Positions 44,201 through 56,190 of a stretch of DNA of 64,000 nucleotides are shown piece by piece (position 1 is the stretch's first letter; every line of letters starts with the position of its first letter). The position numbers and the translations under genes were made by a program. Under the pieces are notes generated by a model. The model did not search any database and was not told the origin of the DNA. It saw only the letters and a list, made by a program, of their open reading frames with translations. This DNA comes from Amyelois transitella. Lineage: Eukaryota > Arthropoda > Insecta > Lepidoptera > Pyralidae. The DNA is taken from assembly GCF_032362555.1 (NCBI RefSeq), contig NC_083513.1, forward strand, positions 1,922,001 through 1,986,000. The letters are read 5' to 3'.

Positions 44201-47200
44201 ATAATTTTCAGATAACTGAATTGATGCGATTAAACTATCATACGTGCCGATGAACTAGCCATAAATTAAGATTCTCTGATTGAAATCTTTCGTCTTAATG
44301 TGTCCTTCAGTAAAATCTATAGTGATGCTTTGTGGTGATTCACAGCTGAGAATTGATACATGAGTCGTTCAATCATATTTATCACCAGAAAGTAAAAAGC
44401 ATATTTTGTTTTGTATTGTTAAATATGTAATTTGCACAATGTGAAATGATTTGGCAGGTTTCCACGGTTAACCCTGATACTCGTACATCTTTTAGAAACG
44501 TCATTATCTACTTATTACTTTAATTTCCATCAATTTCAGATGAACACAGTCACCAGTTTCATAGACGGGTCGCCTATCTACGGATCTGACAAAAAGCTTG
44601 CTTCGCGACTCCGCACCAAAGTCGGTGGAAAGCTACGGCAAGAGACAAGGGAAAACTGTGTCAGAGGGTTCTTGCCAACAGTGAAGGATAAGGCTGCTGT
44701 TTGTGACTTGAGGAATTCATCGGAGCCTTGTTATTTGGCGGGTAAGATTCAAAATTATAAGTAAAAATTTGTTAAAAGTGTATGAATACCTAGTCTTATA
44801 GTTTGACATTTAAATCTATAACGAGCCAAAGATCGCGAGTAATGGCGGGAAATTGAGAAGATATTGGGTCGAGTGCTTTTCGACGCTCAGCAAACGACTG
44901 AAGGGGGCAAAAATTTGAATTTGAATAAGAAAATGGGGTTAAAACTCAGTATAAAAATATTTTGTGATATTTTGCTATAAAATCAGTGTAAGTAGATCTC
45001 AAATGAAAGTCTGAAGATGCATCCAACTGTTAATAACCACGTTAAGAATCAACCAAAAGATAGGAATCGTAGACGAAATGGACAGTGGTGGAAAAAAAAC
45101 TAAACAACATTGATGTACAACTTACTCATTTCATTTTCAGGTGACGGCCGTATAAACCAAACGCCGACCCTGGCTTTACTACATACTTTGCTTCTCAGAG
45201 AGCATAACCGAGTGGCCGATATCCTGGGTTCAATGAACCCGCTGTGGTCTGACGAGAAGATATACCAAGAGGCCAGGAGGATCGTGGTGGCAGAGATACA
45301 GCATATCACCTACCAGGAATGGCTGCCATTAAACTTCGGTAAGGGAAACAGCAAGGTACCTAAGGCTTTTAGGCGAAGGGTGGTGTGATAATCGAACACG
45401 TCATTATTTTAATCTGACTCGAAAGCGCATAATTATCTGATAGAACAAGCCATTTTCATCAGCAACTATGAATTGAAGATGCTGGCTTCGAGAGTCGTCA
45501 AAATTGTAAAGTCAATGACATCTTCTTAACAATTGGTTTTTTTAATAAGTTTGAACCAATTTTTATAAACATAATGATAGTATATAATCATAGCATCCAT
45601 AGAAACAGAGATTGCTTGTAGTCTCTGTATTCTGAGATTGTATACTTTTAAACATACCAATATTTAACAAATACATAGTTACAGCGGCAAACACAGTTTA
45701 TTAACTTCTTCACAGCAATGGTAAAAGTTCTACCATAAAATAACTGTTGCTGCACTGTAGTTTGTTCCGCCACTTCTTCTACACATGCGCTTTGGAAGCG
45801 GTAGTACCTACCTAGTTATAATTAGATTTAAGTGATGTGACGTCAATCAGTGATACGTTGTATACAATTTTGAAAATAAATCTATTCTATTCAACTGTAC
45901 GCAACAACATACCATCAACATACACTCGATGAACTCCCAACACTTTTTGGTCTTCCTAAATTTCATTTCAGGAGAGAACTACTTTCGTTACTACCGCATC
46001 GTGCCATCAACCTTATACAGCCACGACTACAGTGAGGAAGTGAACCCTGGGGTCATCAACGGCTTCGCAGCGGCTGCTTTCAGGAGCCTCCACTCCGTGA
46101 TTCCTGACTCCATCATGACGTTACCCTGGACTTATCATACGGCGTATGTATACAAGTAAGAGTGTTAACCAAGATTTTCTTTTAGCTTTGATCACGTGAA
46201 TGAAGTTGCTCCTACATTATCTTTTGTGTTCCACGTAGCCTCTAGGTAAAGAATCGCAAAGCAATTTCTTGCATTTAGAGGGTTTATAAAAGCAGAAAAT
46301 AAAAGGAGCGTGGGTTCGTTGTATGCATGTTAATTTCAGAATCATTTCACAAAGGATCGACCGGAATCGAAAATACATAGAATATTAAAACAGTGCATAT
46401 CGGTAAAATCCAGATCAATGCCATCTTGTGTAAATCTGTGAAACCACAAGCATTAATTTGCACGGCCACGTTGCATGTCCATTCCTAATAAGTTCTGACA
46501 AATTAATTAGATGGCGCTGTCGATAGACAATAGGGGTGGAGGAATCCACATAAACTTTCTACTTATTCTTAGACCCGATTTGCTATAATTATATGTAATT
46601 TGGTAATTATAATTTCGTACAGGTCGCTTAATACAGCAAATTTAAGATGAGTTAGATGCATTGGCTTTTGCCTTTGATGTACTCGCAAATATAGAAAGAT
46701 TACTGACATACATCTGTGACTAGATGCTCTGGTTGTGTGTCTTTAAACCATCCTTTTAATATGTTGATCTAACCTTGATGTCACCAATGTTGCGAATATA
46801 CAAAACATGGTAACGGCTTAATAATCAGCAATTTTATTATCCATGCCTTTTCATTTCTTTCAGGCTAAGCGACCACTACTTCAACCCAGGTCTCTTGGAG
46901 TATTCCACGGAGTCATTCGACGACATCGTCCGAGGCATCATAGCCCAGCCTTCATCGGACAATGACCCCTTCTTTACAGCTGAGATCACAAACCTTCTGT
47001 TCAAGTCTCATAACAGTTGGGGCCTGGATTTAATCGCTATGGATATACAGAGGGGCAGAGACCATGGCATCGCTTCTTATAATGAATACAGGTGAAGGAA
47101 CAGTTTAAGTTCCACGGATTAACTGGACGACTTATGGAATGCCAAATTTCTAGATCGAGTAGTTTAGGCTGACATGTTAGTCAATCAGTCAGTTAGTGTC

Positions 47201-49486
47201 CTCTTTAACATATTTAGATTTTTCTCGTAAACACCAGTTGGTACAACATATACGTAACCGTTTTCTTTTCCAGAGAAATTTGCGGTTTGACCAAAGCACG
47301 CACTTTCCAAGATTTTGCAGGGGAAATGACTCAAGATGTAAGTCTGTATTTTTTTATAAGAGCACCCTTATCATTGTGTTAGTTGCAGTACTGTTCTTCT
47401 TCTTTGTGCATCAGCTTCCACTGTAGAACATATTCCTCTTCCAATTTGACTTTTTCCGTGTGGTTCCCGGCACCAATATAAAAAAGAATAGGACCACTCT
47501 ATCTCGTTTCCATGGATGTCGTAAAAGGCGACTAAGGGATAGGCTTATAAACTCAGGATTCTTCTTTTAGGCGGTGGGCTGGAAACCTGTCACTATTTGA
47601 ATTTCAAATCTATCATTGAGCCGGGCAGCTGAATGTGGCCTACCAGTCTTTTAAAGACTTGGCTCTGTCTACCCCGCAAAGGATATAGACGTGATTATAT
47701 GTATGTATGTATTTGACTTAGATGCGGCGGTTCGAGTCCAGCTTGTTAGTCTTCAGTCCAGTCTTTAAATTATATTGTTACGTATCAAACAATGCTGTAA
47801 CGCATTCAACAAAGTGGACAAATTTCGATAAGGGTCCTATTTTGATATTTACAAATCCTTTCTACTTGATCAAATCGATCACTCGACTTAATTTTCATCA
47901 TCGATTTCAGCGCATCAACGCTCTAATCACGATGTATGAAAGCGTGGATGACGTCGACCTCTTCGTGGGTGGGGTGATGGAACGCAGCGTCCATGGTTCA
48001 GTTCTCGGGCACACCTTCCAGTGCCTTGTGGCTGAGCAGTTCTATAGGACAAGAGTCGGGGATAGATTCTTCTATGACAACGCTGAGATGCCACATTCGT
48101 TCACTTCAGGTAACTGTTATAACTCCATATAAATTTGACGGCCTCTGTGGCGCAGCGGTAATACGCTTGTCTGTGACATCGGAGGTCCCGGGTTCGAATC
48201 CCGGTCAGGGCATGATGAGGAACGAACTTTCTCTGTTTGGTCTGGGTCTTGGATGTTTATCTTTATAAGTATTTATTATAAAACATAGTATCGTTGAGTT
48301 AGTATCTCGTAACACAAGTCTCGAACTTACTTCGAGGCTAACTCAATCTGTGTTATTTGTCCCGTATATATTTATTTATTTATTTATATAAGTAAGGGAA
48401 AACATCGTGAGGAACCCTGCAAAGCAATTGAATCTGTAACCTTGATCCAATATGGGTCAGGTTCCCTTGCAAAGATTGCAAACCTGACTCACCAAATCCA
48501 GGATCCATGGTCGTAAAGGCGCACCCCGAGCTCCTCCTCCAGAAAGGCGAGGATGTAACAGCGAAGAAGGACTAAGTTCATAGCTTTTGTCACACCTTGC
48601 CTTATTGTGAAAATGGTTAAGACAGACCGCTTCTACGATTATTGGCAGTGTGGTTCTTGGAGAGTGTGGAGGGAAAGGAGTGGGAAAACCTAGACGAACG
48701 TATCTTGATCAAATTAAGGACGTCTCGGTAAAGGGTCAGGTCAAAAGCATCCGAAACCGCCGAGCTTGCATCAAGAGAGTTATGAATGTGGATGAAGCGA
48801 AGGAAGTATGCAGAGATCGTGGCAAATGGAAAGAGGTAGTCTCTTGCTTCCCCTCCGGGAAAGAGGCGTGATTTTATGTATGTATGGTTCTTGGCACTTA
48901 TTTAATAAAAAGCAAGAGAACCACTCCATTGCTTTCCCAAGGTTGTCGTTAAAGGCGACTTAGGGAAAGGCTTAACTTGGGATTCTTCTAATAGGCGATG
49001 CGCTATCAATCTGTCTCTATTTGTATTTCAATTCCAACATTAAGCCTAACAGCTGAACGTGGCCTGTCAATCTTTCAAGTCTGCTGGCTCTGTCTACCCC
49101 ACAAGGCTACATATATCACGCACGCCTCTTTCCCGGCAACGTGTAGGCAGAGACTACATTTTTCCAAAAACAAATCCTTTCCAAAAAGCCAATTCATTTC
49201 AAAGCATGTATCGTAACCGTTTCTCTCACTATCTTAAACAAACCTCAATCTTTGAAACCAGTAATTATATAACTTAATTTACTTTATATTTACAGAACAA
49301 CTACAACAAATAAAGAAAGCGTCTATGGCACGGCTGATTTGCGACAACACAGACAGAGTATACTACGTACAGCGGCGGGCGTTCGAACCCGAGACCCAGT
49401 ACAACCCCAAGTATAGCTGTGAAGATTTCATCTCTATACCTTACGTCGATCTGACGTCTTGGAAACAGCCTTCATTGTTTGACTAA
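41222..49486 (+). CDS. Secreted animal heme peroxidase (chorion-peroxidase-like)
   Basis: Twelve coding exons: 41222-41429, 41872-42112, 42581-42789, 43292-43465, 43986-44179, 44540-44741, 45141-45338, 45972-46155, 46864-47091, 47274-47337, 47911-48109 and 49296-49486. Every phase closes, giving about 763 residues. A hydrophobic leader (YTVLVILLLLCCVTVIVSG) suggests secretion. A roughly 120-residue extension with a CMRCGC motif precedes the peroxidase domain, which starts near CSSSNYRSIDGSCNNLRRPG. Visible motifs are distal WGQYVTHDM (His267, Asp268), catalytic Arg413 in AGDGRINQ, TLLLREHNRVA, proximal His516 in AFRSLHSVIP, and QRGRDHG. These enzymes use hydrogen peroxide to oxidise substrates such as tyrosine, for example in eggshell or cuticle cross-linking. 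The residues expected to bond the heme covalently are changed (Thr266, Gln416). Three start ATGs lie within ten bases. The exact subfamily is uncertain. Confidence 0.9.
43815..43935 (-). mobile_element. Family A partial, in peroxidase intron
   Basis: 'ataatcacgtctatatctct' to 'tttggcttaatgatagaatt'. Tail half only, ending 50 bases before the exon 5 acceptor. Confidence 0.65.
45740..45880 (-). repeat. Dispersed repeat F, inverted copy
   Basis: Contains GTAGTTTGTTCCGCCACTTC, 'tctacacatgcgct' and 'gatttaagtgatgtgacgtc', the inverse of the copy at 1587. Confidence 0.6.
47455..47713 (+). mobile_element. Family A short interspersed element
   Basis: Nearly full length, from CCGTGTGGTTCCCGGCACCA to a TATGTATG tail, in peroxidase intron 10. 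Confidence 0.8.
48137..48390 (+). mobile_element. tRNA-headed SINE (family B), best copy
   Basis: The RNA polymerase III promoter is visible: A box TGGCGCAGCGGTAA and B box GGTTCGAATCCCGG. A conserved body follows ('aacgaactttctctg', 'gttagtatctcgtaacacaa', 'tgttatttgtcccgtatata') and a TTTA-repeat tail. It lies 27 bases after the exon 11 donor of the peroxidase gene. Confidence 0.88.
48393..48555 (+). repeat. Dispersed repeat C
   Basis: AGGGAAAACATCGTGAGGAA to 'cctcctccagaaaggcgagg'. The fullest copy in the window, directly joined to the SINE upstream. Confidence 0.7.
48600..48885 (+). pseudogene. Non-LTR retrotransposon 3' end (family D) with C-terminal ORF
   Basis: A 73-codon frame (48650-48871) reads GKPRRTYLDQIKDVSVKGQV, then NRRACIKRVMNVDEAKEVCR and DRGKWKEVVSCFPSGKEA. 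The blocks have the character of a retroelement C-terminal tail, and short copies of the end recur across the window, so I treat it as a 5'-truncated retroelement and not a host gene. It ends in a TATG tail. Confidence 0.65.
48882..49112 (+). mobile_element. Family A, diverged
   Basis: 'ggttcttggcacttatttaa' to 'ctgtctaccccacaaggcta'. It abuts the family D end upstream and another inverted D end downstream. Confidence 0.65.
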
Positions 49487-49644
49487 AGTAATTGAAGGTT
49501 ATCCGGCTCGAAGGACCACAAAATTATGGGGCTAATTATACGTTATCGTTTAAGAAAATTGTTTAAATTTATAACATATCACCAAGTAGGTACGCGTTGT
49601 ATTTCTCTCTTGTAGTGCGCTTATTTATACATATTTCGTTTATA

Positions 49645-49930
49645 CTAGCTGTGCCCGCGACTTCATCCGCGTGGAATAGTTATTTTGGGCATCATTGAAG
49701 CCCTCACGGATGAATAATTTTCCCCGTTTTGTTTTTCACATTTTCCATTATTTCTTTGCTACTTATAGTTGCAGCGTGATGTTATATAGCCTTAAGCCTT
49801 CCTCGATAAATGCTCTATTCAACGCAAGAATTTTTCTATTCGAACCAGTAGTTCCTGAGATTAGCGCGTTCAAACAAACAAACTAACAAACAAACAAATT
49901 CTTCAGCTTATAATATTAGTAGGTATAGAT
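49645..49930 (+). repeat. ACTAGC-type dispersed repeat, long copy
   Basis: Starts ACTAGCTGTGCCCGCGACTT at 49647 and ends 'cttataatattagtaggtat'. It lies in the 3' flank of the peroxidase gene. Together with the AT-rich sequence to 50817 no gene is seen. Confidence 0.75.
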
Positions 49931-50817
49931 ATTTTGGCAATGTTTTTTCAACAACGCGTTACCATTAATAAAAACATACTTAGATAATGAATAATAATAT
50001 TTATTAGTGCCAAAAAGTATATATTTGTTATAACTTGTTTATATCAATTTAACATATTTTTACTAGGTATACTTTATGATAATCACAATAAATTGTCATA
50101 TACTTAGAAAAAAATGTAAAAATATTTTGTTTTATGAATGGTTTTTATAAACATGGATGGATAATGTTATCACAACCTTAAAATATGGTATAAAAATTAA
50201 TAATATTAAAATGTGATATTGTAGGTATTTGATCGTTATATACAAATAACTTTAAATTACTGTACAAATCGCCAGTCTTTTTAAACAGATTATTAAATTC
50301 GTTAAGTTATTGATTTACATTAAGCTCTCTTAGTGTGATTGCACAATTTTTCGTTACGTTAGAAAAGATTTTTGTAAAAAACAACTTAACTGAGTTGATA
50401 TTAGGTACCTTTCTGTATGAACGATATAATCTGATAACATTAAAGACTTACTTATTATGATATATGAAATACCTGTGTAGGTAAACCTACTTGACTAAAA
50501 TAAATATTCATATAAAGTATAGAGAGTCTTTGTTTATTTAATTTTTGTCATTTTTCATAATTTAGCCAAGTATGGCTTAATTTCTTTAAATAAACCCTTT
50601 ATAACCTTTGATTCAGGTAGCCCTCAATCAACAAATTACACTTGACAGTGTTAAAGTGGGGAACAAAAAGTTAATTTTGCACATTTCATGCCATTATCGT
50701 TAATTGACACCGTTTCAAGTAACATTTTGAAACTAATGATATTTTTACTTGGTACCTTTGATACCGGTACCAACAGTATGTCAAAGTCGTGGTATTTGTT
50801 CCCAAAAATACTTACAT

Positions 50818-53800
50818 CTAAATCAAAAGGTTCCTTTCATGAGCTCTGTCTTTTCCTAACAAAGTGGATAATTTATTTTGTACGGCGGTCCAAGTGACAG
50901 ATGTGTGTACTAACTGGCCGAATCCTGTGTTGCGGGATTTCACGAAGCGCTCCAAGAACGGAGGCTTGTACAGTCTTTGGGCTTCTTGTCTTTGGTCCTC
51001 GGTCACTTTCCTGTCGTCCAAGTGGGTCAGTGATGGGAATTGGGATATGACGAATAGTCTGAAATTAAAATTAATTGATATTCAAATAGTGACAGGTTGC
51101 TAGCCCATCGCCTTAAAAAAGGAATCTTAAGTTTTTACGAACTTTTTACGACATCCATGGTAAAGAGATGGGAGTACATACATATCATCACGTCTATATC
51201 CCTTACGGGGTAGACAGAGCCAACAGTCTTGAAAAGACTGAAAGGCCACGTTCAGCTATTTGGCTTAATGATAGAATTGAGATTCAAATAGTGACAGGTT
51301 GCTAGCCTGTCGCCTAAAAAAGAATCCCAAGTTTGTAAGCCTATCCCTTAGTCGCCTTTTACGACATCCGTGGGAAAGAGATGGAGTGGTCCTATTATTT
51401 TTTATATTGGTGCCGGGAACTACACTGCACATGTTTTAATACTTACATGCGAATTTGCTGTAATTTATTTTGGTGCAATAAACAGTTATATTATTGTATA
51501 AACTTAATTTTCGGCGGCATCGTGTCTCGTGTCGGTATGAACTTACGCTACGGTAAAGACTGAAACATTTCACAGACCTATACTGCAGGGACTCATAGTA
51601 AGTGCCTCCGTTGAGGTAGCTCGGCGCGGCCGGGTTCCCCATCAGACATAGATAGTTCAGATTCGGACAGGACTCCTTCAGCTTCCCCACCCACGGGAAC
51701 AAGGAAGCGATCTTGCAGTGGTTCAACCTGAACAATTAAGAGACATAACGTCGATATAACCAATGCTAATATTTTGAATGCGAAAGTCCATCTGTATGTT
51801 ATGATTTTAACGGCAAAACTTACGCCTTCGTGATACAGGTTCATTCCTAGTTCGATAGCGGGTTAGCTGATTGGTGGTCGGATATATTTAGAAGTGCTTT
51901 GTGTTAAATTTTGATGTAAGAAACAGTCTAATAAAAACCTTTTCATTTCCTAGCTGTACCAATTTTAATATTGTTAAAATATATCTAGAAGTCTAATTTT
52001 TATGTAGCGCGCAAATATTTGAGTAGCCTATTTACTGTCCGCTATTGTACCACTATTATGAGCGAGATAGCAAGACACAATTTGTTTTTGGATTTTAAGT
52101 TCGATATGGTTGTAATAGGGTTGTTATTCGATTGAGTTCTCATTCGGTTAGATTCGGCGGTAGGCTGCGCTGTCGAATATTGCCGATGCGACTTATAAAA
52201 GCGCGGCAGTACATTAATTGGATTATATGTATTCAACTTACCACAGCAGTTGCAATTTCGGTAGCGGAGGTAGCAGACAGTGTTCTGTGATAGGATTATC
52301 ATCAGCTATGAGAGATGTCAAGTGCTTGAAGTGTACCAAAGCATCTAAGTTGCTGTAAAAAAATATTGACAAAAAGGATATCAATTAAAAGTAAAGCACA
52401 AAAGGCAAACACTTGCAAATGTGTTCACCCTAAAAATATTTTGGCAAACTTAAAAATCTCTTCTTCTTAAATCCAAGTTAACTCCACCGGAGTTTGTTCT
52501 TAAAAATCTCAATGGAGACAAATACGTCATAGACTATAATCTAAAAACTTGAGACATTGCTGATTATTTTGTTCGTTTTCCTGGCCTGGTCGGGATTCAA
52601 ATCCGAGACCTATTGTATTTGCACACAAGCGCACTTAGGCGGGTCAAGTTTCTATCCAGACTGTACTCAAAAAGGCAAACAAAAAATAGACTGAATGAAT
52701 CAGCCAGTGTAAAAAAAACAAACAGTCATCTCTAATTCTATGATAGTATCTACATAAATGTTTTTTATGACTTACGTGATTTTGTTATGACTCAGATCCA
52801 AATATATAACATAGTCTGAAAACCTCTCCACTATGGTTCTCGGCACCTCATACAACTTTTCATAGGCCAGATTAAGTTTGGTTGAGTCTTCTTCATTTTC
52901 TACATGACTTTCCGTGGACCTGTAGAGAGACAGAATACTTTTTAATTACAATGTAAAAACACTGATTTTATGTATGTATGTATGTAAAAACACTGATTGA
53001 TTACATTACTGATTGTTTAGATTAAAGAGAGATAGAGGAGAATAAATGGTCATCAGTGGTTGAATTGCTAAGGCCCCTGTTTAACGCACGGGTTTACATC
53101 ACACCTCTTTCCCGGAACAGGGGTAGGCAGAGACTTCATCGTTCCACCAGCCACTACAGATTATTGTTAGTAAAACTAATTGAATTACAAATTTTTATCA
53201 TAATTATTGTAATTGGTATGGAAAAATTATTAATAGCTTTTTAATTATATTATGGAAATAAACTTTTTGGGAAAATTTTACTTTTTATATTGCTTGCAGG
53301 GTAGACAGAGCCAAGTCTTGAGAAGACTTGAAAGGCCATGTTCAGCTCTACGGCTTTATGATGGAATTGAGATTAAAATAGTGACAGGTTGCTAGCCCAT
53401 CACCTACAAGAGGAATCCCAAGATCTTAAGCCTACCCCTTAGTCGCCTTTTATGACATCCATGGGAAAGATATAGAGTGGTTCTAAAATGCCGAAAACCA
53501 CATGGCACTATTGTAACTTTTGGAAAATATTTTTTTGTCTGAAAAGTAAATATATTTTCTCTGAAAAGTAAAAATATGATTTAGGAGTAAATACTTGAGA
53601 CTTGTCCAAAAGGAAGTATCTCAAGTTCCTGTTGAAAGGTAGGATGATAATCATATCAATCATTGACAAACTCCTCCAGACCTATTGAAATAAATAATTG
53701 AATTGAAAACATACAAATTCTCTGCCTACCACTCTGGGGAAGAGGCATTATTATAGTTTTAATAAATAATTATTTACGGTACAAATAACACAGATTAAGT

Positions 53801-55575
53801 AGTTTGAGACTTATAACTTTATAACTTAACAAAACTATATGTTACAATAGATATTAAGATAGATAAACATCGAAGACCCAGTACATAATATGACTTCAAA
53901 ACTTACATGATTACATCTGGAGGTATAAGGGTTTCCGGAAGGTCTGTCATGGAATCTACAAGCACATTTTTGGTGACGTCCACTGTGAGCACAGCTTCCT
54001 CAGTCACAGATGTTGTTTGTAATCTGAAATATTACAGTAATACATACCTCAAATATCTTGTTAACAATGACGAAATCATTTCATAGACAATATCAACAAG
54101 GTTTTTTTATTACCCTTTCAGAATTTATTTCCCATGAACGACCGAAACAGACCACAAACAAAGAAACAAATGTAGCATCTGTAAATTTCACGATTTCCAA
54201 ATATTTATGAGTTTATTCTTATTGGGACATATGTACCTACTAACTGCACAAAAGATTTGGTACTACATTATTACCTAGAAAGTAGGTATGTGCTGATACC
54301 ACAGTCAGTATCTAGGAAGGTGTGTGTGAATAACTTCTTATTGAATAAATTAAATAAACAAAAGTGGAATGAACACGAATCTACGCAAACAAGAGAGAGT
54401 TTAAGACCAAAAATTAAACTTTTTCACTGTATGCCATAAGAAATTACATACCTACCTACAGAAACTAGCACAAAGTAGCAGCAGATTTAATTAAAAATTC
54501 ATATCGTTACTAAACCAGAAAACTAGTCCAATCGAAAAACAAAACAAACAAAAGTTTCATCAACTTCCATAAACGTCAAAATGTAAAGTAGTACCTACTT
54601 ACCTAACTTTTTGAAGTTGACTTTACCTACTTGACTGACAATCACAATGGTTTTGTTGGAGCGACCAACCTCTTTAGAGATTTAGAGGTTTTTTTTTCTA
54701 ATTTTATCTTTGAATTGATTCTATTTTTTTGATTGATTTTGTTTTATCTTTCATGTCAAGTCTTTGCCTCTCATCGTATATGTAATTTAAAATAAAATTT
54801 CTTTGATTTTACCGAGTGCTCCGTAATTTAAATTAAACCACTATGCTAAATTAGTATATCTCTAATCCAAACCTAGAGGTATACTAATAGGTTTTTATTC
54901 AAGTGAACTAAGCACAGAACATACATAGATACCTTAAAACACGACTATTTTTCCGGTAGAAGTAGGCAGATAGTACATCTTCTACATCTATCTACGCATT
55001 TATCACGATACGCACCTGAATTTCTTTTGCTTCATGCACATTCATAATTATTTAATCTCTCCATGCTCAGTGCCGTGTGGTGTACTTTAGAATAGAACCA
55101 CTCCATATCTTTTCCATGGATATTGTAAAATGCGATTTAGGCATAGGCTTATTCCTCTTGTAAGTGATGGGCTAGCAACCTGACACCATTTGAGTTTCAA
55201 TTCCATCATAAAGACACAGCTGAACGTGGTATTCCATTGTATACTAAAACAAGAGTCAAGAAAGACATTTAGTTGAACTACTTTTAAATAAATATTGGCT
55301 TTTTTGTTTGTAATGGATGAACTACTCCGCACGGTGGATGAGAAGACTATTACAAGTAACGAAGACTACCTCTACTTGATTTCTAGGAATTAGCACGAGA
55401 GCGTAGTCTCGGGTAATAGGTAAAAAGAGCGATCTCATTCCTTGCCTTTCTTTTTTTATTTATCTCAGTACCTACCTGGCCTTTAATAAAGAAACGTGCC
55501 ACTTATTTTCTTGGATACATTTGTAATAGGTACGAAAACAATCACTTACTCTCTTGATGTTGACGGAGTATCCAT
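50818..55575 (-). CDS. LRMDA: Leucine-rich repeat protein, LRMDA (C10orf11) family
   Basis: Six coding exons on the minus strand: 55575-55550, 54023-53907, 52919-52776, 52352-52242, 51727-51578 and 51058-50818. Every intron is phase 2 and the frame closes throughout, giving 262 residues. The N-terminal 60 residues are acidic and unstructured-looking. Leucine-rich repeats then follow (YVIYLDLSHNKITNLDALVH, LTSLIADDNPI, LPKLQLLWLNHCKI, LNYLCLMGNPAAPSYLNGG). They end in a capping block (RLFVISQFPSLTHLDDRKVT, EDQRQEAQRLYK) that matches the LRMDA cap. The human family member is linked to melanocyte differentiation and albinism. The insect role is not known to me. A C-terminal tail of about 45 residues is not shared with the human protein. 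It is divergent from CDK5RAP3. Confidence 0.85.
51075..51170 (-). mobile_element. Family A partial
   Basis: 'ttcaaatagtgacaggttgc' to 'gacatccatggtaaagagat', just upstream (minus sense) of the last LRMDA-like exon acceptor. Confidence 0.65.
51173..51430 (-). mobile_element. Family A short interspersed element, full length
   Basis: 'tatcatcacgtctatatccc' to 'ggtgccgggaactacactgc', in the last intron of the LRMDA-like gene, next to the partial copy at 51075. Confidence 0.85.
52560..52640 (-). mobile_element. tRNA-like fragment of a SINE
   Basis: On the minus strand it shows a degenerate B box (GGATTTGAATCCCGACC) and 'cgcctaagtgcgcttgtg'. It is short, with no convincing cloverleaf. Confidence 0.4.
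53283..53510 (-). mobile_element. Family A, diverged
   Basis: 'gcagggtagacagagccaag' to 'gccgaaaaccacatggcact', family order kept. Confidence 0.75.
55069..55240 (+). mobile_element. Family A, internally deleted
   Basis: 'gtgccgtgtggtgtacttta' then 'gtgatgggctagcaacctga' and 'cacagctgaacgtggtattc'. It lies in intron 1 of the LRMDA-like gene. Confidence 0.7.
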
Positions 55576-56190
55576 TATGAGTATGTAAGTACTAGAAACT
55601 TTTTTACATCGCAAGATCCAACTTTTTTCAAATTTGGTATAATGTTAAGTTTAACATATGATACAATGTATGTTTATCGATCCAGTCGAGGTAATACTAA
55701 CAGAGATAAGAATTCGTTGGAACTCGGTTGTTGTCATTGTGAAGTTAGATATCATATCAACACAGATATGACACGGTTTGGCGTCCTATCTCGAATATAG
55801 GCAGCAGTTAGTTTAATAACATTTATCATTTTGTTATTGTGTTTACAGTTACTGTGAAAAACGTTAATGACCATGTACTTACTTACATGAAATCCAGTAC
55901 GAGTTAAGGAAGTATGAGTGATAATGGATTATGGTACCTATACATATCTTTAAGTATTAAAAAAAAACCGAGCCTCTTTTCTAAATACATGATACCTTAT
56001 ATTTTGGGCAGTCGAGAACCTATGTAAATTTTTATTTCTGTGCCTTGCTGACACTTCAGACTGACTTTGACAATAACGTTACGTCATTTTTACGCTAAGT
56101 GTGTTGACACGTCAATGTTTACATCTGAGAACCTAAGTTTAATTCAAATTGGATAAATTTTAGGCACGGAAAAATAAAAACCTCAATAAA
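55576..56190. promoter_or_regulatory. Shared upstream region of LRMDA-like and CDK5RAP3
   Basis: 615 bp between two start codons on opposite strands. It must hold both promoters unless an untranslated exon lies elsewhere. It is AT-rich, with no clear TATA box or CpG cluster. Confidence 0.5.

Noticed and set aside
48137-48210. A tRNA gene
   Set aside because: A and B boxes are present, but the arms do not form a clean cloverleaf and the sequence continues into a SINE body found in other copies.
48650-48871. A host gene encoding a 73-residue protein
   Set aside because: The sequence has retroelement-tail character and its end recurs at several other places in the window.
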